From NCBI GenBank assembly GCA_023957475.1, contig JAMLHA010000017.1, positions 1-57,791 on the forward strand: a stretch of 57,791 nt of DNA, read 5' to 3'. Shown in pieces: positions 1 through 8,211 of this stretch. Position 1 is the first letter of the stretch; every line of letters begins with the position of its first letter. Made by a program: the position numbers and the translations under genes. Source of the DNA: Crocinitomicaceae bacterium. GTDB taxonomy: Bacteria; Bacteroidota; Bacteroidia; Flavobacteriales_D; Crocinitomicaceae. Below the pieces are notes generated by a model. The model did no database searches. It was given only the letters and a program-made list of their open reading frames with translations, and was not told where the DNA came from.

Positions 1-98
1 TTTCCAAGTAAATGCCCTTGAATTGACTTTTGAAATTCTGTACAAAATTCATCTGTAATGTAGAAAATTTCAGTATTTTTATCCTGAGTGAAATACAT
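1..98 (-). CDS. IS982-family transposase, N-terminal fragment (cut by window edge)
   Basis: Read on the minus strand from the ATG at 98-96, the first 32 codons are open and run off the left edge. The peptide starts MYFTQDKNTEIFYITDEF and continues with CTEFQKSIQGHLLG. The TEIF...DEFC pattern resembles the start of IS982-family DDE transposases. No catalytic residue lies inside the window, so whether the element is complete cannot be judged. Its outer end is inferred to lie near 204-216, just before a T9SS sorting domain becomes readable. The family call is from memory of the N-terminal pattern and is moderate in strength. Confidence 0.6.
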   Translation of the reverse strand, partial: MYFTQDKNTEIFYITDEFCTEFQKSIQGHLLG

Positions 99-220
99 AA
101 ATTTAGTTTAAATAATTAATATTCAGAACATTAAAAATACTAAATGTATTTCACTCATTTATTTGATTTTAATATAAGTTACTAATAATCAATTGGTTAA
201 TAATTGAACTCAGGTTATAA

Positions 221-475
221 AGTATCACCACACTAGGTATAAAGAATATTTGGGACACTGAGTTTATTAAAGTGTATCCAAATCCAACTCAAACATTAGT
301 GAACATTGTTACAAGTGAAGAACTAGATATTCAAATGACAAACGTGTTGGGAGAAATTATCCTTTCACAGAAATTACATCCTGGAACAACCAGTATTGAT
401 GTGAGAGGTTTATCAAGTGGGATTTATCTGATTCAATCCAATAAAGGGAAAAGCGTGAAATTTATCCGCGAATAG
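221..475 (+). pseudogene. C-terminal remnant of a T9SS cargo protein (type A sorting domain)
   Basis: The frame is open from just after a TAA at 218-220 to the stop at 473-475. It contains VYPNPTQTLVNI, then a beta-rich segment with LSSGIYLIQS and a basic end (KSVKFIRE), the hallmark of a type A T9SS C-terminal sorting domain. About 17 further residues (SITTLGIKNIW...) precede VYPNP, which is typical of the linker before such a domain. The secreted part that the domain should follow is absent, and an IS982-like transposase lies immediately upstream in the opposite orientation. The simplest reading is a cargo gene truncated by the insertion. A 67-residue protein starting at the GTG at 272 is possible but would have no signal peptide. 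Confidence 0.65.
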
Positions 476-512
476 CTTTTCTTCAAAGAGTAGTAAGTAT
501 ATAATAGAATAG

Positions 513-545
513 AAACCTTGGATCGTTTAGATTCAAGGTTTTTTT
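513..545 (+). terminator. Intrinsic terminator after the T9SS remnant
   Basis: AAACCTTG at 513-520 pairs with CAAGGTTT starting at 534, and the stem is followed by a run of T. It follows the remnant cargo gene by about 40 bp. Confidence 0.7.
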
Positions 546-644
546 GCTCCCCTCCTTGGGGTTAGGGGAGGTGACCCAACAAAAAAGGCTGGGGGAAATG
601 TCCACTTGTTTTTGCGGTTAGACAACTTCGCAAGCTATATAAAC

Positions 645-677
645 CAAAAAAGCACCTATTTTTCAATAGATGCTTTT
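645..677 (-). terminator. Intrinsic terminator of the zinc-ribbon operon
   Basis: Read on the minus strand, AAAAGCATCTATT, a short A-rich loop and AATAGGTGCTTTTTT form a hairpin with a U tract. It lies about 25 bp past the stop of the zinc-ribbon gene and can end the three-gene minus-strand operon. Confidence 0.65.
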
Positions 678-700
678 CAATATTCTAAAAAAATGTTTGG

Positions 701-1447
701 TTAGTCTTCTTTGATTGAAGGAACTAAGATACGACCACAATGTTCGCAAACAATTACTTTTTTCTTCATCTCGATGTCTAATTGACGCTGAGGTGGGATA
801 TGGTTGAAACATCCACCACAAGATTCACGATCAACTGGAACAACCGCAAGTCCGTTTTTAGCATTTTGACGCAAACGTACATAAGCATTTAATAAACGGT
901 CCTCGATTTTTGATTTTGCCTTGTCAGATGACTTCAGTAAATCATCTTCCTCTTTTTGAGTTTCAGCAATGATTTCATCCAATTCACGCTTCTTGTTTTT
1001 CAAATCACCTTTTCTGAACTCTAATCTTTCTTTTGTTTCGTCTAAAGTGATTTTCTTTTGAGCAATTTTAGCTTTCGCTTCTTTCGCTTTTTTATCGTGC
1101 AATTTGATTTCTAACTCTTGAAACTCAATTTCTTTTGCAATTGATTCAAATTCACGGTTATTTCTAACGTTATTTTGTTGCTCTTTAAACTTCGCAATTG
1201 CAGATTCTGCATCTTTCGTTGCATTTTTTCTATCAGAAATCTCTTCGTCAATTTCTTTAATTTCTTCTTGAATTTTAACGATACGTGTTTCAAGTCCTTC
1301 TACTTCATCTTCAAGATCTTCAACTTCCAAAGGTAATTCACCACGTACAGTTCTAATTCTATCAATCTCAGAATCAATCTTTTGCAATTCGTAAAGAGCA
1401 TCTAATTTCTCTGCTATTGTTGTTTCTTTTTTTGCTGCAGTTGCCAT
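701..1447 (-). CDS. Coiled-coil protein with C-terminal C4 zinc ribbon (CT398/DUF164-like)
   Basis: The product has 248 residues. Residues about 10-195 are highly charged with regular heptads, a long helical hairpin. The C-terminus holds a CxxC...CxxC zinc ribbon with cysteines near 210, 213, 234 and 237. This is the architecture of the CT398/DUF164 family, whose members are thought to bind nucleic acid or act as structural adaptors; the function is not settled. The gene is last in a minus-strand operon, 5 bp after the Nif3-like gene, an order common in Bacteroidota. The ATG at 1447 follows directly on the upstream gene and supports this start. It is probably cytoplasmic. Confidence 0.88.
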   Translation of the reverse strand: MATAAKKETTIAEKLDALYELQKIDSEIDRIRTVRGELPLEVEDLEDEVEGLETRIVKIQEEIKEIDEEISDRKNATKDAESAIAKFKEQQNNVRNNREFESIAKEIEFQELEIKLHDKKAKEAKAKIAQKKITLDETKERLEFRKGDLKNKKRELDEIIAETQKEEDDLLKSSDKAKSKIEDRLLNAYVRLRQNAKNGLAVVPVDRESCGGCFNHIPPQRQLDIEMKKKVIVCEHCGRILVPSIKED

Positions 1448-1452
1448 ATATT

Positions 1453-2553
1453 TTATAAATATTTAATCGGATTCGTATTAATATTCGTTAAACGAAGTGC
1501 AAAGTTAGGAAATTTTTTTATTAAAATATCACTTAATAAATTAATCGTAAATTGTTCGCTTTCAAAATGTCCAATATCAGCGATGATGATTTTGTCTTCA
1601 GCATCAAAAAATTCATGGTATTTAAAATCTCCAGTGATGTAAATATCTACTTTTTGAGAGATGGCATCTTTTAATAAAAAAGCACCCGAACCTCCACAAA
1701 ACGCTACTCGTTTGATGGTTGACTTAACTATATTTGTGTGTCGAATAATACCACAATTGAATTTTTCTTTTACCAATTTTAAAAAATCCAAACTGTTCAT
1801 TTCTTTTTCTAACTCACCAATCATTCCCCCTCCTTCATAAATATTTTTATTTTTTAGAGGAATAATATCATAGGCAACTTCTTCATACGGATGAGCTTCT
1901 TTCATAGCATTTGTAACTGCTGATAAGTTGTGCAAGTTTACCAATACTTCTAATTTACTTTCATGCACAGAAGTTGCTTCTTCATTTTTACCAATAAAAG
2001 GCGTTGCATTTGATTCTGGTGTAAATGTTCCTGTTCCTTCAGTATAAAAACTGCATTCTTTGTAATTACCTATGTTTCCAGCACCAGCGTTAAACAATGC
2101 TTTTGCTAATTCTTCACGGTTGTCGTTGGGTACATAAACAGCTAATTTAAACAACGCATTTTCTTTTCCTGATAAAATCTGCAAATTAGTTAATCCCAAC
2201 CGTTTACCTATTTCTGCATTTACTCCAAATCGGTAATTATCCAAATTGGTATGGATGGCATAGAGTGCAATCTTGTTTTGGATACATTTTATCACCACAC
2301 GTTCAACATAATTTTTTCCTGTCAATGATTTTAATCCTTTGAAAACGATGGGATGATGAGCAATGATTAAGTTACAACCTGTGGCAATAGCTTCATCTAC
2401 AATTGCTTCTGTGCTGTCCAAACAAATAAGAGCTTGTGTTACAGGTGTGTTTTTATCACCTACAATTAGTCCAGAATTGTCGTAACTCTCCTGACTGGTC
2501 AATGGAGCTAAAGACTCTAAATAATTGGTAATATCTTTTACGGTTATCATCAT
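1453..2553 (-). CDS. Nif3-like dinuclear metal centre protein
   Basis: The product has 366 residues, the length of the long Nif3/YqfO form with a CutA-like domain inserted in the middle (about residues 130-230). Metal-binding signatures are present: AHHPIVFKG near the N-terminus, IHTNLDN, and near the C-terminus DIYITGDFKYHEF followed by DIGHFESEQF. Family members form toroidal hexamers with a two-metal site. They are often labelled GTP cyclohydrolase type 2, but the physiological reaction is uncertain. The gene lies 3 bp after the LOG-family gene and 5 bp before the zinc-ribbon gene, so the three are almost certainly cotranscribed. Two adjacent ATGs make the start ambiguous by one codon. Confidence 0.92.
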   Translation of the reverse strand: MMITVKDITNYLESLAPLTSQESYDNSGLIVGDKNTPVTQALICLDSTEAIVDEAIATGCNLIIAHHPIVFKGLKSLTGKNYVERVVIKCIQNKIALYAIHTNLDNYRFGVNAEIGKRLGLTNLQILSGKENALFKLAVYVPNDNREELAKALFNAGAGNIGNYKECSFYTEGTGTFTPESNATPFIGKNEEATSVHESKLEVLVNLHNLSAVTNAMKEAHPYEEVAYDIIPLKNKNIYEGGGMIGELEKEMNSLDFLKLVKEKFNCGIIRHTNIVKSTIKRVAFCGGSGAFLLKDAISQKVDIYITGDFKYHEFFDAEDKIIIADIGHFESEQFTINLLSDILIKKFPNFALRLTNINTNPIKYL

Positions 2554-2556
2554 TCA

Positions 2557-3237
2557 TTAAAAGTTTGGTCTCAATTCGTGAGTCTTGAAGAAATCATCAA
2601 TGTAATTAAATGCATCCTCGGCAGTATCAACTACCTTGAATAAATCTAAATCATTTTCAGAAATATTTCCTTCGGCCAACATGGTTTGTTTGATCCAATC
2701 AATTAACCCTGACCAATATTCAGTTCCAATTAATACCACTGGTCGTCTGTTGATTTTATTGGTTTGAATCAATGTTAACGATTCAAATAATTCATCCATG
2801 GTACCAAAACCACCAGGCAATACAACAAATCCTTGCGAATATTTTACAAAAACAACCTTTCTAACAAAGAAATAATCAAAATGTAGGTTAGAATCAACAT
2901 CTATATATGGGTTATGAAATTGCTCAAAAGGCAATACAATGTTTAATCCAATGGATTTTCCACCACCTAATTGAGCACCTTTGTTACCTGCCTCCATGAT
3001 TCCTGGACCGCCACCAGTGATAACACCATAACCAGCCTCTCCTAATCTTTTGGAAATTTCTACTCCTATTTGGTAGTATTTATCGTCTTCTTTTGTTCTG
3101 GCAGAGCCAAAAACAGAGATACTAGGACCAATCTTTGCCATTTTTTCATAACCTTCTACAAATTCGGCCATGATTTTAAAAATTGCCCAACTATCGTTGA
3201 TCTTTATATCGTTCCAATCTTTTCTTATTCTAATCAT
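2557..3237 (-). CDS. LOG-family (TIGR00730) nucleotide hydrolase-like protein
   Basis: The product has 226 residues with a Rossmann-like fold. The two family signatures are clear: GGGPGIMEA at about 75-83 and PGGFGTMDE at about 141-149, the latter carrying the catalytic glutamate. Characterised relatives are cytokinin riboside 5'-monophosphate phosphoribohydrolases that split N6-modified or plain AMP into base and ribose 5-phosphate. In a bacterium of this type the substrate is unknown, and nucleotide salvage is the safer description. It is the first gene of the minus-strand operon with the Nif3-like and zinc-ribbon genes. The protein is cytoplasmic, with no signal peptide. Confidence 0.9.
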   Translation of the reverse strand: MIRIRKDWNDIKINDSWAIFKIMAEFVEGYEKMAKIGPSISVFGSARTKEDDKYYQIGVEISKRLGEAGYGVITGGGPGIMEAGNKGAQLGGGKSIGLNIVLPFEQFHNPYIDVDSNLHFDYFFVRKVVFVKYSQGFVVLPGGFGTMDELFESLTLIQTNKINRRPVVLIGTEYWSGLIDWIKQTMLAEGNISENDLDLFKVVDTAEDAFNYIDDFFKTHELRPNF

Positions 3238-3395
3238 ATATTCAAACTATGGAATATAAAAGTATAGATTTATTTTGATTTTTAGATTAAAAATACGAAT
3301 AGAAGCGTATTTATTGCACTTATTTTTGTTTTTTTTCAATTAGTTAAGGATTAAATTTTAAATTTGTGTTAGTTATTAACTAAATAAATAAGTGT

Positions 3396-4004
3396 ATGAA
3401 AACAATTAAATTAGCATTAGTTGCAATCTTTTCTGGGGTTTTAACTATTGGTTTTTCACAAAGCGTGAAAGTAACGGAAGGAAGTTTGGCTCCATTAAAA
3501 GGAAGCACATCTTTAAATGTAGAATACGATTGGTCTAATTTTAGAGTTGGAAAGTTTGAGAAAGAAACTGAGTATTTAGATAAAAAAGCTGCAGAATTCA
3601 ACCAAAAAGAACCAGGAAAAGGTGATACTTGGAAAGCTTCATGGAATGCAGATAAAGAAGGTAGATACCAACCTAAATTTGAAGAGTTATTTAACAAAGC
3701 TACTGTTAAACTTGGGTTGAATTTAGGAAATTCTACAGTTTCTAAATACAAAGCAATTGTAAAAACTACGTTCATAGAACCAGGTTATAATGTATTTGTA
3801 TCTAAAGCTCCTGCAAGTGCAAATATGGAAATCACTATCGTTGAAACAGATAATCCAAGCAAAGTTGTTGCAAAAATTGTAATTACTGGTAGCTTAGGTA
3901 GAACTTATGGTTACGGAGATATGGATACAGGTATTCGTATTCAAGAATGTTATGCTTTAGCTGGTAAAAAATTAGGTGCATTGTTGAGCAAACAATTGAA
4001 ATAA
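3396..4004 (+). CDS. Secreted or periplasmic protein of unknown function
   Basis: The product has 202 residues. An N-terminal signal peptide (MKTIKLALVAIFSGVLTIGF, cleavage probably near SQ-S) is followed by a soluble domain rich in beta strands, with an acidic/lysine-rich stretch around residues 50-75. No sorting domain, lipobox or recognised motif is visible, so the function is unknown. A good -7 element TAAATTTG lies at 3359-3366, about 30 bp upstream of the ATG. The 3' end is only 19 bp from the left end of an IS3 element, and the hairpin that probably ended this transcript now lies beyond the IS at 5422-5455. Confidence 0.8.
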   Translation: MKTIKLALVAIFSGVLTIGFSQSVKVTEGSLAPLKGSTSLNVEYDWSNFRVGKFEKETEYLDKKAAEFNQKEPGKGDTWKASWNADKEGRYQPKFEELFNKATVKLGLNLGNSTVSKYKAIVKTTFIEPGYNVFVSKAPASANMEITIVETDNPSKVVAKIVITGSLGRTYGYGDMDTGIRIQECYALAGKKLGALLSKQLK

Positions 4005-4023
4005 TAGTAATAAGCAATCAAAT

Positions 4024-4048
4024 TGTGTAGTCCTAAATAAGCGTTACA
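4024..4048. repeat. Left terminal inverted repeat of the IS3-family element
   Basis: This 25-bp end matches the reverse complement of 5386-5410 at 19 positions; the conserved blocks are TGT, GTCCTAA and AGCGTTACA. Confidence 0.9.
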
Positions 4049-4077
4049 AGTTTATACTACAAATTTAAACATTTTTA

Positions 4078-4923
4078 TTAAGCTGGAGGAACTAGTTCCT
4101 CCAGCTTAATTTTTTTATACGTTCTCATATTTATTTTTCTTTGTCTATGCATCTTATTTGGTGTGTTCATATGACATGAATAATGAGGTCTATAATCATT
4201 ATAAATACTCACTGCATCTTTAACCACCTTCTTCATCATAGACAAGTCTATATTGTATTCTTCAAGAAAAAACTCTTGCTTTAGAATACCGTTTATTCGT
4301 TCAGCAACCGCATTCGCATAAGGATCGTACTTCTCAGTCATACTGGGTGTTATATTTGCTTTACTTAAAGCTTCTTGATAGTTATCACTACAATATTGTA
4401 TTCCCCTATCAGAATGGTGTATTAGTTTATCTTTATACATTCTGTTTTTAACAGCCATTTTTAAAGCTCTTAACGTACCAGTGGTTGCAAGACTATTAGA
4501 GACATCATATCCCATTATCTTCTTAGAGTAAGCATCTGTTATCAATGCTAAGTAACAGTTTTTATCCCGCCCCCCAAGGTAAGTTATATCAGATACCCAG
4601 ACTTGCTCAGGTCGTTTTATAACAAGGTCTTCAACTAAGTTCTTGTGTTTATAAAAACGATGATGCGAGTTTGTTGTTATTCGATAACTTCTTTTTGGTT
4701 GTATAAGCATGTTGTTTGCTTTTAGAATTTTAAACAGCTTATCTCTACCGATGTGCATCTCTTGTAAAGGCTCTCTTAATAGGAAGTAAAGCTTGCGAGT
4801 TCCTATGCGAGGCATCTTACTGCGAACGTCATTAGTAAGCGATATAACTTGGTTTACTTTCTGCTGTTTTTCTTTTTTAATCCAAAAACTACGGTAATAA
4901 TACTGTCTGTTTATCCCGACCAA
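4078..4923 (-). CDS. IS3-family transposase OrfB (DDE integrase domain)
   Basis: This frame codes 281 residues from a TTG at 4923, but the native product is almost certainly the OrfAB fusion. The -1 frame is open upstream to about 5019 and reads sensibly through KKLLTRSVQK and ISKEREKPINYLCGL into this sequence. The HTH_21-like N-terminus is followed by an rve integrase core with the DDE residues in VSDITYLGG, HHSDRGIQYCS and YANAVAERINGILK. It cuts and joins the IS ends. Homology strongly supports the call, and the frame carries no stop or deletion. Confidence 0.92.
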   Translation of the reverse strand: MVGINRQYYYRSFWIKKEKQQKVNQVISLTNDVRSKMPRIGTRKLYFLLREPLQEMHIGRDKLFKILKANNMLIQPKRSYRITTNSHHRFYKHKNLVEDLVIKRPEQVWVSDITYLGGRDKNCYLALITDAYSKKIMGYDVSNSLATTGTLRALKMAVKNRMYKDKLIHHSDRGIQYCSDNYQEALSKANITPSMTEKYDPYANAVAERINGILKQEFFLEEYNIDLSMMKKVVKDAVSIYNDYRPHYSCHMNTPNKMHRQRKINMRTYKKIKLEELVPPA

Positions 4924-4937
4924 TCCACAAAGATAAT

Positions 4938-5369
4938 TTATTGGTTTTTCCCTTTCTTTGCTAATTTTTTGGACTGATCGGGTAAGGAGTTTTTTCTTAT
5001 TGGAATTAAATATTCTTTTTCAGCTAACTCAATTACCTTGTCTAGGATGGCGGCTTTGTCTTCTGTCTCAGTAAGCTTCCCCTCTAAAAACTCTTTCTCA
5101 TGCTTTAAACGACGTACTTGTTGCTCAAGCTCTTTTATGCGTTGTTGCGGAGTCTTCATAGAATTTAACTTTGATGTGTTATCATCATCAAATATACTAT
5201 ATTTTCTTATCCAAGTACGAATAGTATCACGACCTTGAATACCATACTTACGCATAGCAGCGTTAATGCCAATCTCTCCTGATTGAACTTCTTTAATAAC
5301 AGCTAACTTAAAGGGCATGCTGTAATCCCTCTGTGTACGTTTAACGTACTTGTTCTCAAAACTTTCCAT
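4938..5369 (-). CDS. IS3-family transposase OrfA (helix-turn-helix)
   Basis: The product has 143 residues. The N-terminal half carries a helix-turn-helix of the HTH_Tnp_1 type (MRKYGIQGRDTIRTWIRKY). It is followed by a leucine-zipper-like coiled coil (RIKELEQQVRRLKHEKEFLE) that mediates oligomerisation in IS3 transposases. OrfA ends at 4938, while OrfB is read in the -1 frame after slippage at 4989-4995. OrfA alone usually acts as a regulator, and the OrfAB fusion is the transposase. Confidence 0.9.
   Translation of the reverse strand: MESFENKYVKRTQRDYSMPFKLAVIKEVQSGEIGINAAMRKYGIQGRDTIRTWIRKYSIFDDDNTSKLNSMKTPQQRIKELEQQVRRLKHEKEFLEGKLTETEDKAAILDKVIELAEKEYLIPIRKNSLPDQSKKLAKKGKNQ
4989..4995 (-). 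other. Programmed -1 ribosomal frameshift heptamer A_AAA_AAC
   Basis: In the OrfA reading frame the codons are AGA AAA AAC, giving A_AAA_AAC, a canonical X_XXY_YYZ slippery heptamer. A slip here moves the ribosome into the open -1 frame that leads into OrfB without a stop. A second A-run (TCC AAA AAA) follows about 30 nt later but lacks the leading A. Confidence 0.8.
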
Positions 5370-5385
5370 AACATTACTTTTTTAG

Positions 5386-5410
5386 TGTAACGCTATGTTA
5401 GGACGGGACA
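5386..5410. repeat. Right terminal inverted repeat of the IS3-family element
   Basis: Partner of 4024-4048. The host triplet AAT follows at 5411-5413 and matches the triplet before the left end, giving a 3-bp target site duplication. Confidence 0.9.
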
Positions 5411-5421
5411 AATAAACTATT

Positions 5422-5455
5422 AAAAGAGGCTGTCCAAAATGGATGGTCTCTTTTT
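5422..5455. terminator. Bidirectional-type terminator hairpin cut off from its gene by the IS
   Basis: AAAAGAG...TCCA pairs with TGGA...CTCTTTTT around a short AAA loop. It lies just beyond the IS, between two converging genes (3396-4004 plus, 5476-5865 minus). Without the IS it would follow the stop of the first gene by about 35 bp, so the insertion separated that gene from its terminator. It can still serve the minus-strand gene. Confidence 0.65.
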
Positions 5456-5475
5456 ATTTGACACAAAATATCGGG

Positions 5476-5865
5476 TTATTTACTAACTTTTAACGTGCAG
5501 TTGGGTTGAGGATAAATACCTTCTCTTACGATGGTTTTGTTACGCTCATTCACTATGATTCTCTCAGAAGTAATATCACCTTCAAAAAATGCATCAAGTA
5601 CGTAATAGTTGTTGCCTTTGAACAATACATGATAACTACCTTTCTTTTGAAGTTTTCCTGTTTCAACAATAATGGCTGTCTTAGTCAAATTTATTTTGAT
5701 AGGTGTTTTCTCTACTTCTATTACAGTTGTATCGCTGATAATAGAATAACTGGGTAACTCACCAATATAGGTTTTGAGAAACTTATTCTTTAAAGAAGCA
5801 ACCTTTGTCTGAGATACCGAACAAAGAGGAAGTAAAAAGAAAAGACCTATGATTATTTTTTTCAT
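5476..5865 (-). CDS. Small secreted protein of unknown function
   Basis: The product has 129 residues. It starts with a clear signal peptide (MKKIIIGLFFLLPLCSVSQ). The cysteine in LCSVS is not well placed for a lipobox, so export to the periplasm or beyond is the safer call. The mature part is about 110 residues of predicted beta strands with a single C-terminal cysteine (QPNCTLKV). No family is recognised. It is followed upstream on the same strand, 27 bp away, by the patatin gene (5893-8157), so it may be the last gene of that transcript. Confidence 0.72.
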   Translation of the reverse strand: MKKIIIGLFFLLPLCSVSQTKVASLKNKFLKTYIGELPSYSIISDTTVIEVEKTPIKINLTKTAIIVETGKLQKKGSYHVLFKGNNYYVLDAFFEGDITSERIIVNERNKTIVREGIYPQPNCTLKVSK

Positions 5866-5892
5866 GCTTCAAAAATAGAAATTAACACACAC

Positions 5893-8157
5893 TTAATTCA
5901 CTAATAATTTTTTTAATCGATGATACGACTCCTGATTGGACTTACTATAAAATGCTCGCATAATCTTATTTTTTTCTTGACTACTTAGATGCCATGAAAG
6001 TGAAATCTTATCATTTACATTTTCCCTTAGATTAAAGCTAATTACATCAAATGGGAAAGAAAAAGTTTTTGCGCTTACTTTTAACAATTGGTCTTGATCA
6101 AAATCTTGTGTTCGAGGGAAGTTGGAATACACATTTCCAAAAGGCATAGTTAGTTTGTTCATTAGCGAAACTTGTTTGTAAGTCGTGTTTCCTAAAATTT
6201 CTTTTGTGTCACGAAGTCTCAAAATGATAACCCCCGAAGTATTTTCTTTAATCCATTCTTGTATGTGGTACAATATTTCCATTGTTACTTTTACACCGTA
6301 ATTATCACGAATACCAGCATCCATTAGTTGCACACTAGGCTCTGAAGGTAAAGAAACCATGGGTGTTACAAATGGAAATGTAGCACTGGCGCGCAAAGCA
6401 GATGAAAAGCGCATGTTTTCTGGTTGAACATCCTTAAAAAATGTTAAGTAATCAATGTTTTCATTTGTTTTTGAGTAGATACCACCATAACTTGATGGAG
6501 CCGATAGAAAGCAAAGAGATTGAGAACTGATAAGTAATCTTCTACCATCATTTACGATAGTGGGCGTTAAGATTAAAAGAGGAATATCGGCTGCTTTTTC
6601 ATACTCTGTATAATACCCTAATGTGTGGTCAAGCATGTTGTTGGTGTTGAAATGCAACTGTTCTTCAAATGCAAATCCTCTATCTTTTGGGTAGCTAATC
6701 CCATTGTATTCAAACTTTTGCAAACGAGTAAACAAATCTCGTGTTGATGCAGAAAAAGCTAGTCGATTTAACATGTCTTGCCCAATTTGGTTGAAGTAAA
6801 ATTGCGAATAAATATTCTTTATTTCACCTTTTTCTGCTCGTAAACTAAGCTCCCTGAAATAGCTTGAACCAATCATTCCTCCAGAAGCACCCGTATAGAG
6901 ATGAATCATTTTTTTAAATTCTCCATTAAAATTTCTATCCAACTTTTGTAAAATTTCAAAAGTCCACAACGTGCTTCGAAGTCCACCTCCAGAAGAGTTA
7001 ACAATAATTAATTTAGGTTTTTCTTGACCTGTTTTTTTCTTCCATTGATTTAATATTTCTATGTAGTTATGATAAGATTTTGAATGACCTTTATTGGCGT
7101 CTTGCAATGCATTTGTTTCAATGGCTTTAATGGAATAAGATGGTTTTTTTTGAGTTTGATAGTTTAGTCCATAAACATAATTTTTAAAAGAAAACCAATT
7201 GCTTTTTTGACTCAATAAATTCATTCCAACAATGATGAGAATGATGAAAGGCAATGTCCAACTTCTTAACCATGTTTGAACCATAGAGTAAACCATGAAT
7301 GTGAGTGTTACTAGTAAAATAATACTCATTGCAGCTGGTATTTCAAAAATTGGTTTATCAGGAAGTAAACTAACGCTCATAAAAAACAAAACGGTTAATA
7401 TTTCAAATAAAGTGGTGTTTATTCGGTTCCGAATGAGTACTTTCTTAACAATAGAGCTATCGATATGGCTAACTGGGCGGCTAATATTTATTGTAAATCC
7501 TTTTCCAAAATATAAAAAACGTCTATCAGCTTTTGAAAATGCATGATGATAATGGGTGTCACTTTCTTGAAGTCTTTTTTTTCTAAATGAGGTGGAAAAT
7601 GGATAGACACCATCCATATCAGGAATTAAATCAGAATGGCGTAATTTTTTGGAAATAGGGAAAAAGTAAACCAACGAAAACCCAATAAATAAAACCATTC
7701 CTACTAAAAACGAGCAACAATACCCAATTACATTCAGTGTAGAGGCATATTCCTCTTTCCATTGATATGCTGTCATTTTTGAAAAGTAGAGAAAGATAAA
7801 AACTATCGGAATGAGTGAGTTGTTTTTACAAAAACGAAGAAAAGGGCTTTTGATAAACACCAAAAAAGGAAATCGTTTTCCTAATTTACTAAAGGAATAG
7901 GTGTTGAAAGCCATTACCAATCCACCAAATCCAAATCCAAGAAGTCCAAATGACCAATTAGAAACTTCGCCCATGTATTCAGGTGAATAGAAAAGTATTG
8001 GAAGACCAAATTGAGAACCAAGTTTATCCGATGCAATTAAGAAAAACAATAGCCAAGCGATTACAGCAATAATATTATGCTTCAGGTGTGAGAAAACCAA
8101 CTGAATTGGGAAAAATGCCCGAAAAAAACCTAGTAAATTTATTCTAGGGACTTTCAT
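5893..8157 (-). CDS. Patatin-like phospholipase with N-terminal membrane domain
   Basis: The product has 754 residues. The first ~320 contain several hydrophobic segments (about 25-50, 65-85, 115-130, 145-168, 250-270, 275-295, 302-318) and form an integral membrane domain. The C-terminal part is a patatin fold: the oxyanion-hole region SGGGLRS (389-395), the nucleophile elbow GASGG with Ser425, and the second dyad residue Asp613 in DAGIRDNYG. Patatins hydrolyse acyl esters of membrane lipids with a Ser-Asp dyad. The membrane domain suggests action on the inner membrane, but substrate and topology are not shown by the sequence. The family is recurrent in Flavobacteria. The active-site residues are intact. 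Confidence 0.85.
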   Translation of the reverse strand: MKVPRINLLGFFRAFFPIQLVFSHLKHNIIAVIAWLLFFLIASDKLGSQFGLPILFYSPEYMGEVSNWSFGLLGFGFGGLVMAFNTYSFSKLGKRFPFLVFIKSPFLRFCKNNSLIPIVFIFLYFSKMTAYQWKEEYASTLNVIGYCCSFLVGMVLFIGFSLVYFFPISKKLRHSDLIPDMDGVYPFSTSFRKKRLQESDTHYHHAFSKADRRFLYFGKGFTINISRPVSHIDSSIVKKVLIRNRINTTLFEILTVLFFMSVSLLPDKPIFEIPAAMSIILLVTLTFMVYSMVQTWLRSWTLPFIILIIVGMNLLSQKSNWFSFKNYVYGLNYQTQKKPSYSIKAIETNALQDANKGHSKSYHNYIEILNQWKKKTGQEKPKLIIVNSSGGGLRSTLWTFEILQKLDRNFNGEFKKMIHLYTGASGGMIGSSYFRELSLRAEKGEIKNIYSQFYFNQIGQDMLNRLAFSASTRDLFTRLQKFEYNGISYPKDRGFAFEEQLHFNTNNMLDHTLGYYTEYEKAADIPLLILTPTIVNDGRRLLISSQSLCFLSAPSSYGGIYSKTNENIDYLTFFKDVQPENMRFSSALRASATFPFVTPMVSLPSEPSVQLMDAGIRDNYGVKVTMEILYHIQEWIKENTSGVIILRLRDTKEILGNTTYKQVSLMNKLTMPFGNVYSNFPRTQDFDQDQLLKVSAKTFSFPFDVISFNLRENVNDKISLSWHLSSQEKNKIMRAFYSKSNQESYHRLKKLLVN

Positions 8158-8211
8158 AGTTAGTATTTAGCGATATCTCATAAAGGTAGTTATTATTTTT
8201 TAACTAATGAA

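Larger units (their letters stand above)
4024..5410 (-). mobile_element. Complete IS3-family insertion sequence, 1387 bp
   Basis: The element is bounded by imperfect 25-bp inverted repeats (4024-4048 and 5386-5410, 19 of 25 matching) that begin TGT and end ACA. The host triplet AAT is present on both sides (4021-4023 and 5411-5413), as expected for the 3-4 bp target duplication of the family. It encodes overlapping orfA and orfB on the minus strand joined by a -1 frameshift signal, an IS3/IS150-type arrangement. Both frames and both ends look intact, so the element may be active or recently inserted. Confidence 0.93.

Noticed and set aside
541..600. G/C-rich segment with CTCCCCT/AGGGGAG pairing
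   Set aside because: It resembles a decayed intergenic repeat of the kind found in Flavobacteria, but only one copy is visible here, so no repeat family can be claimed.
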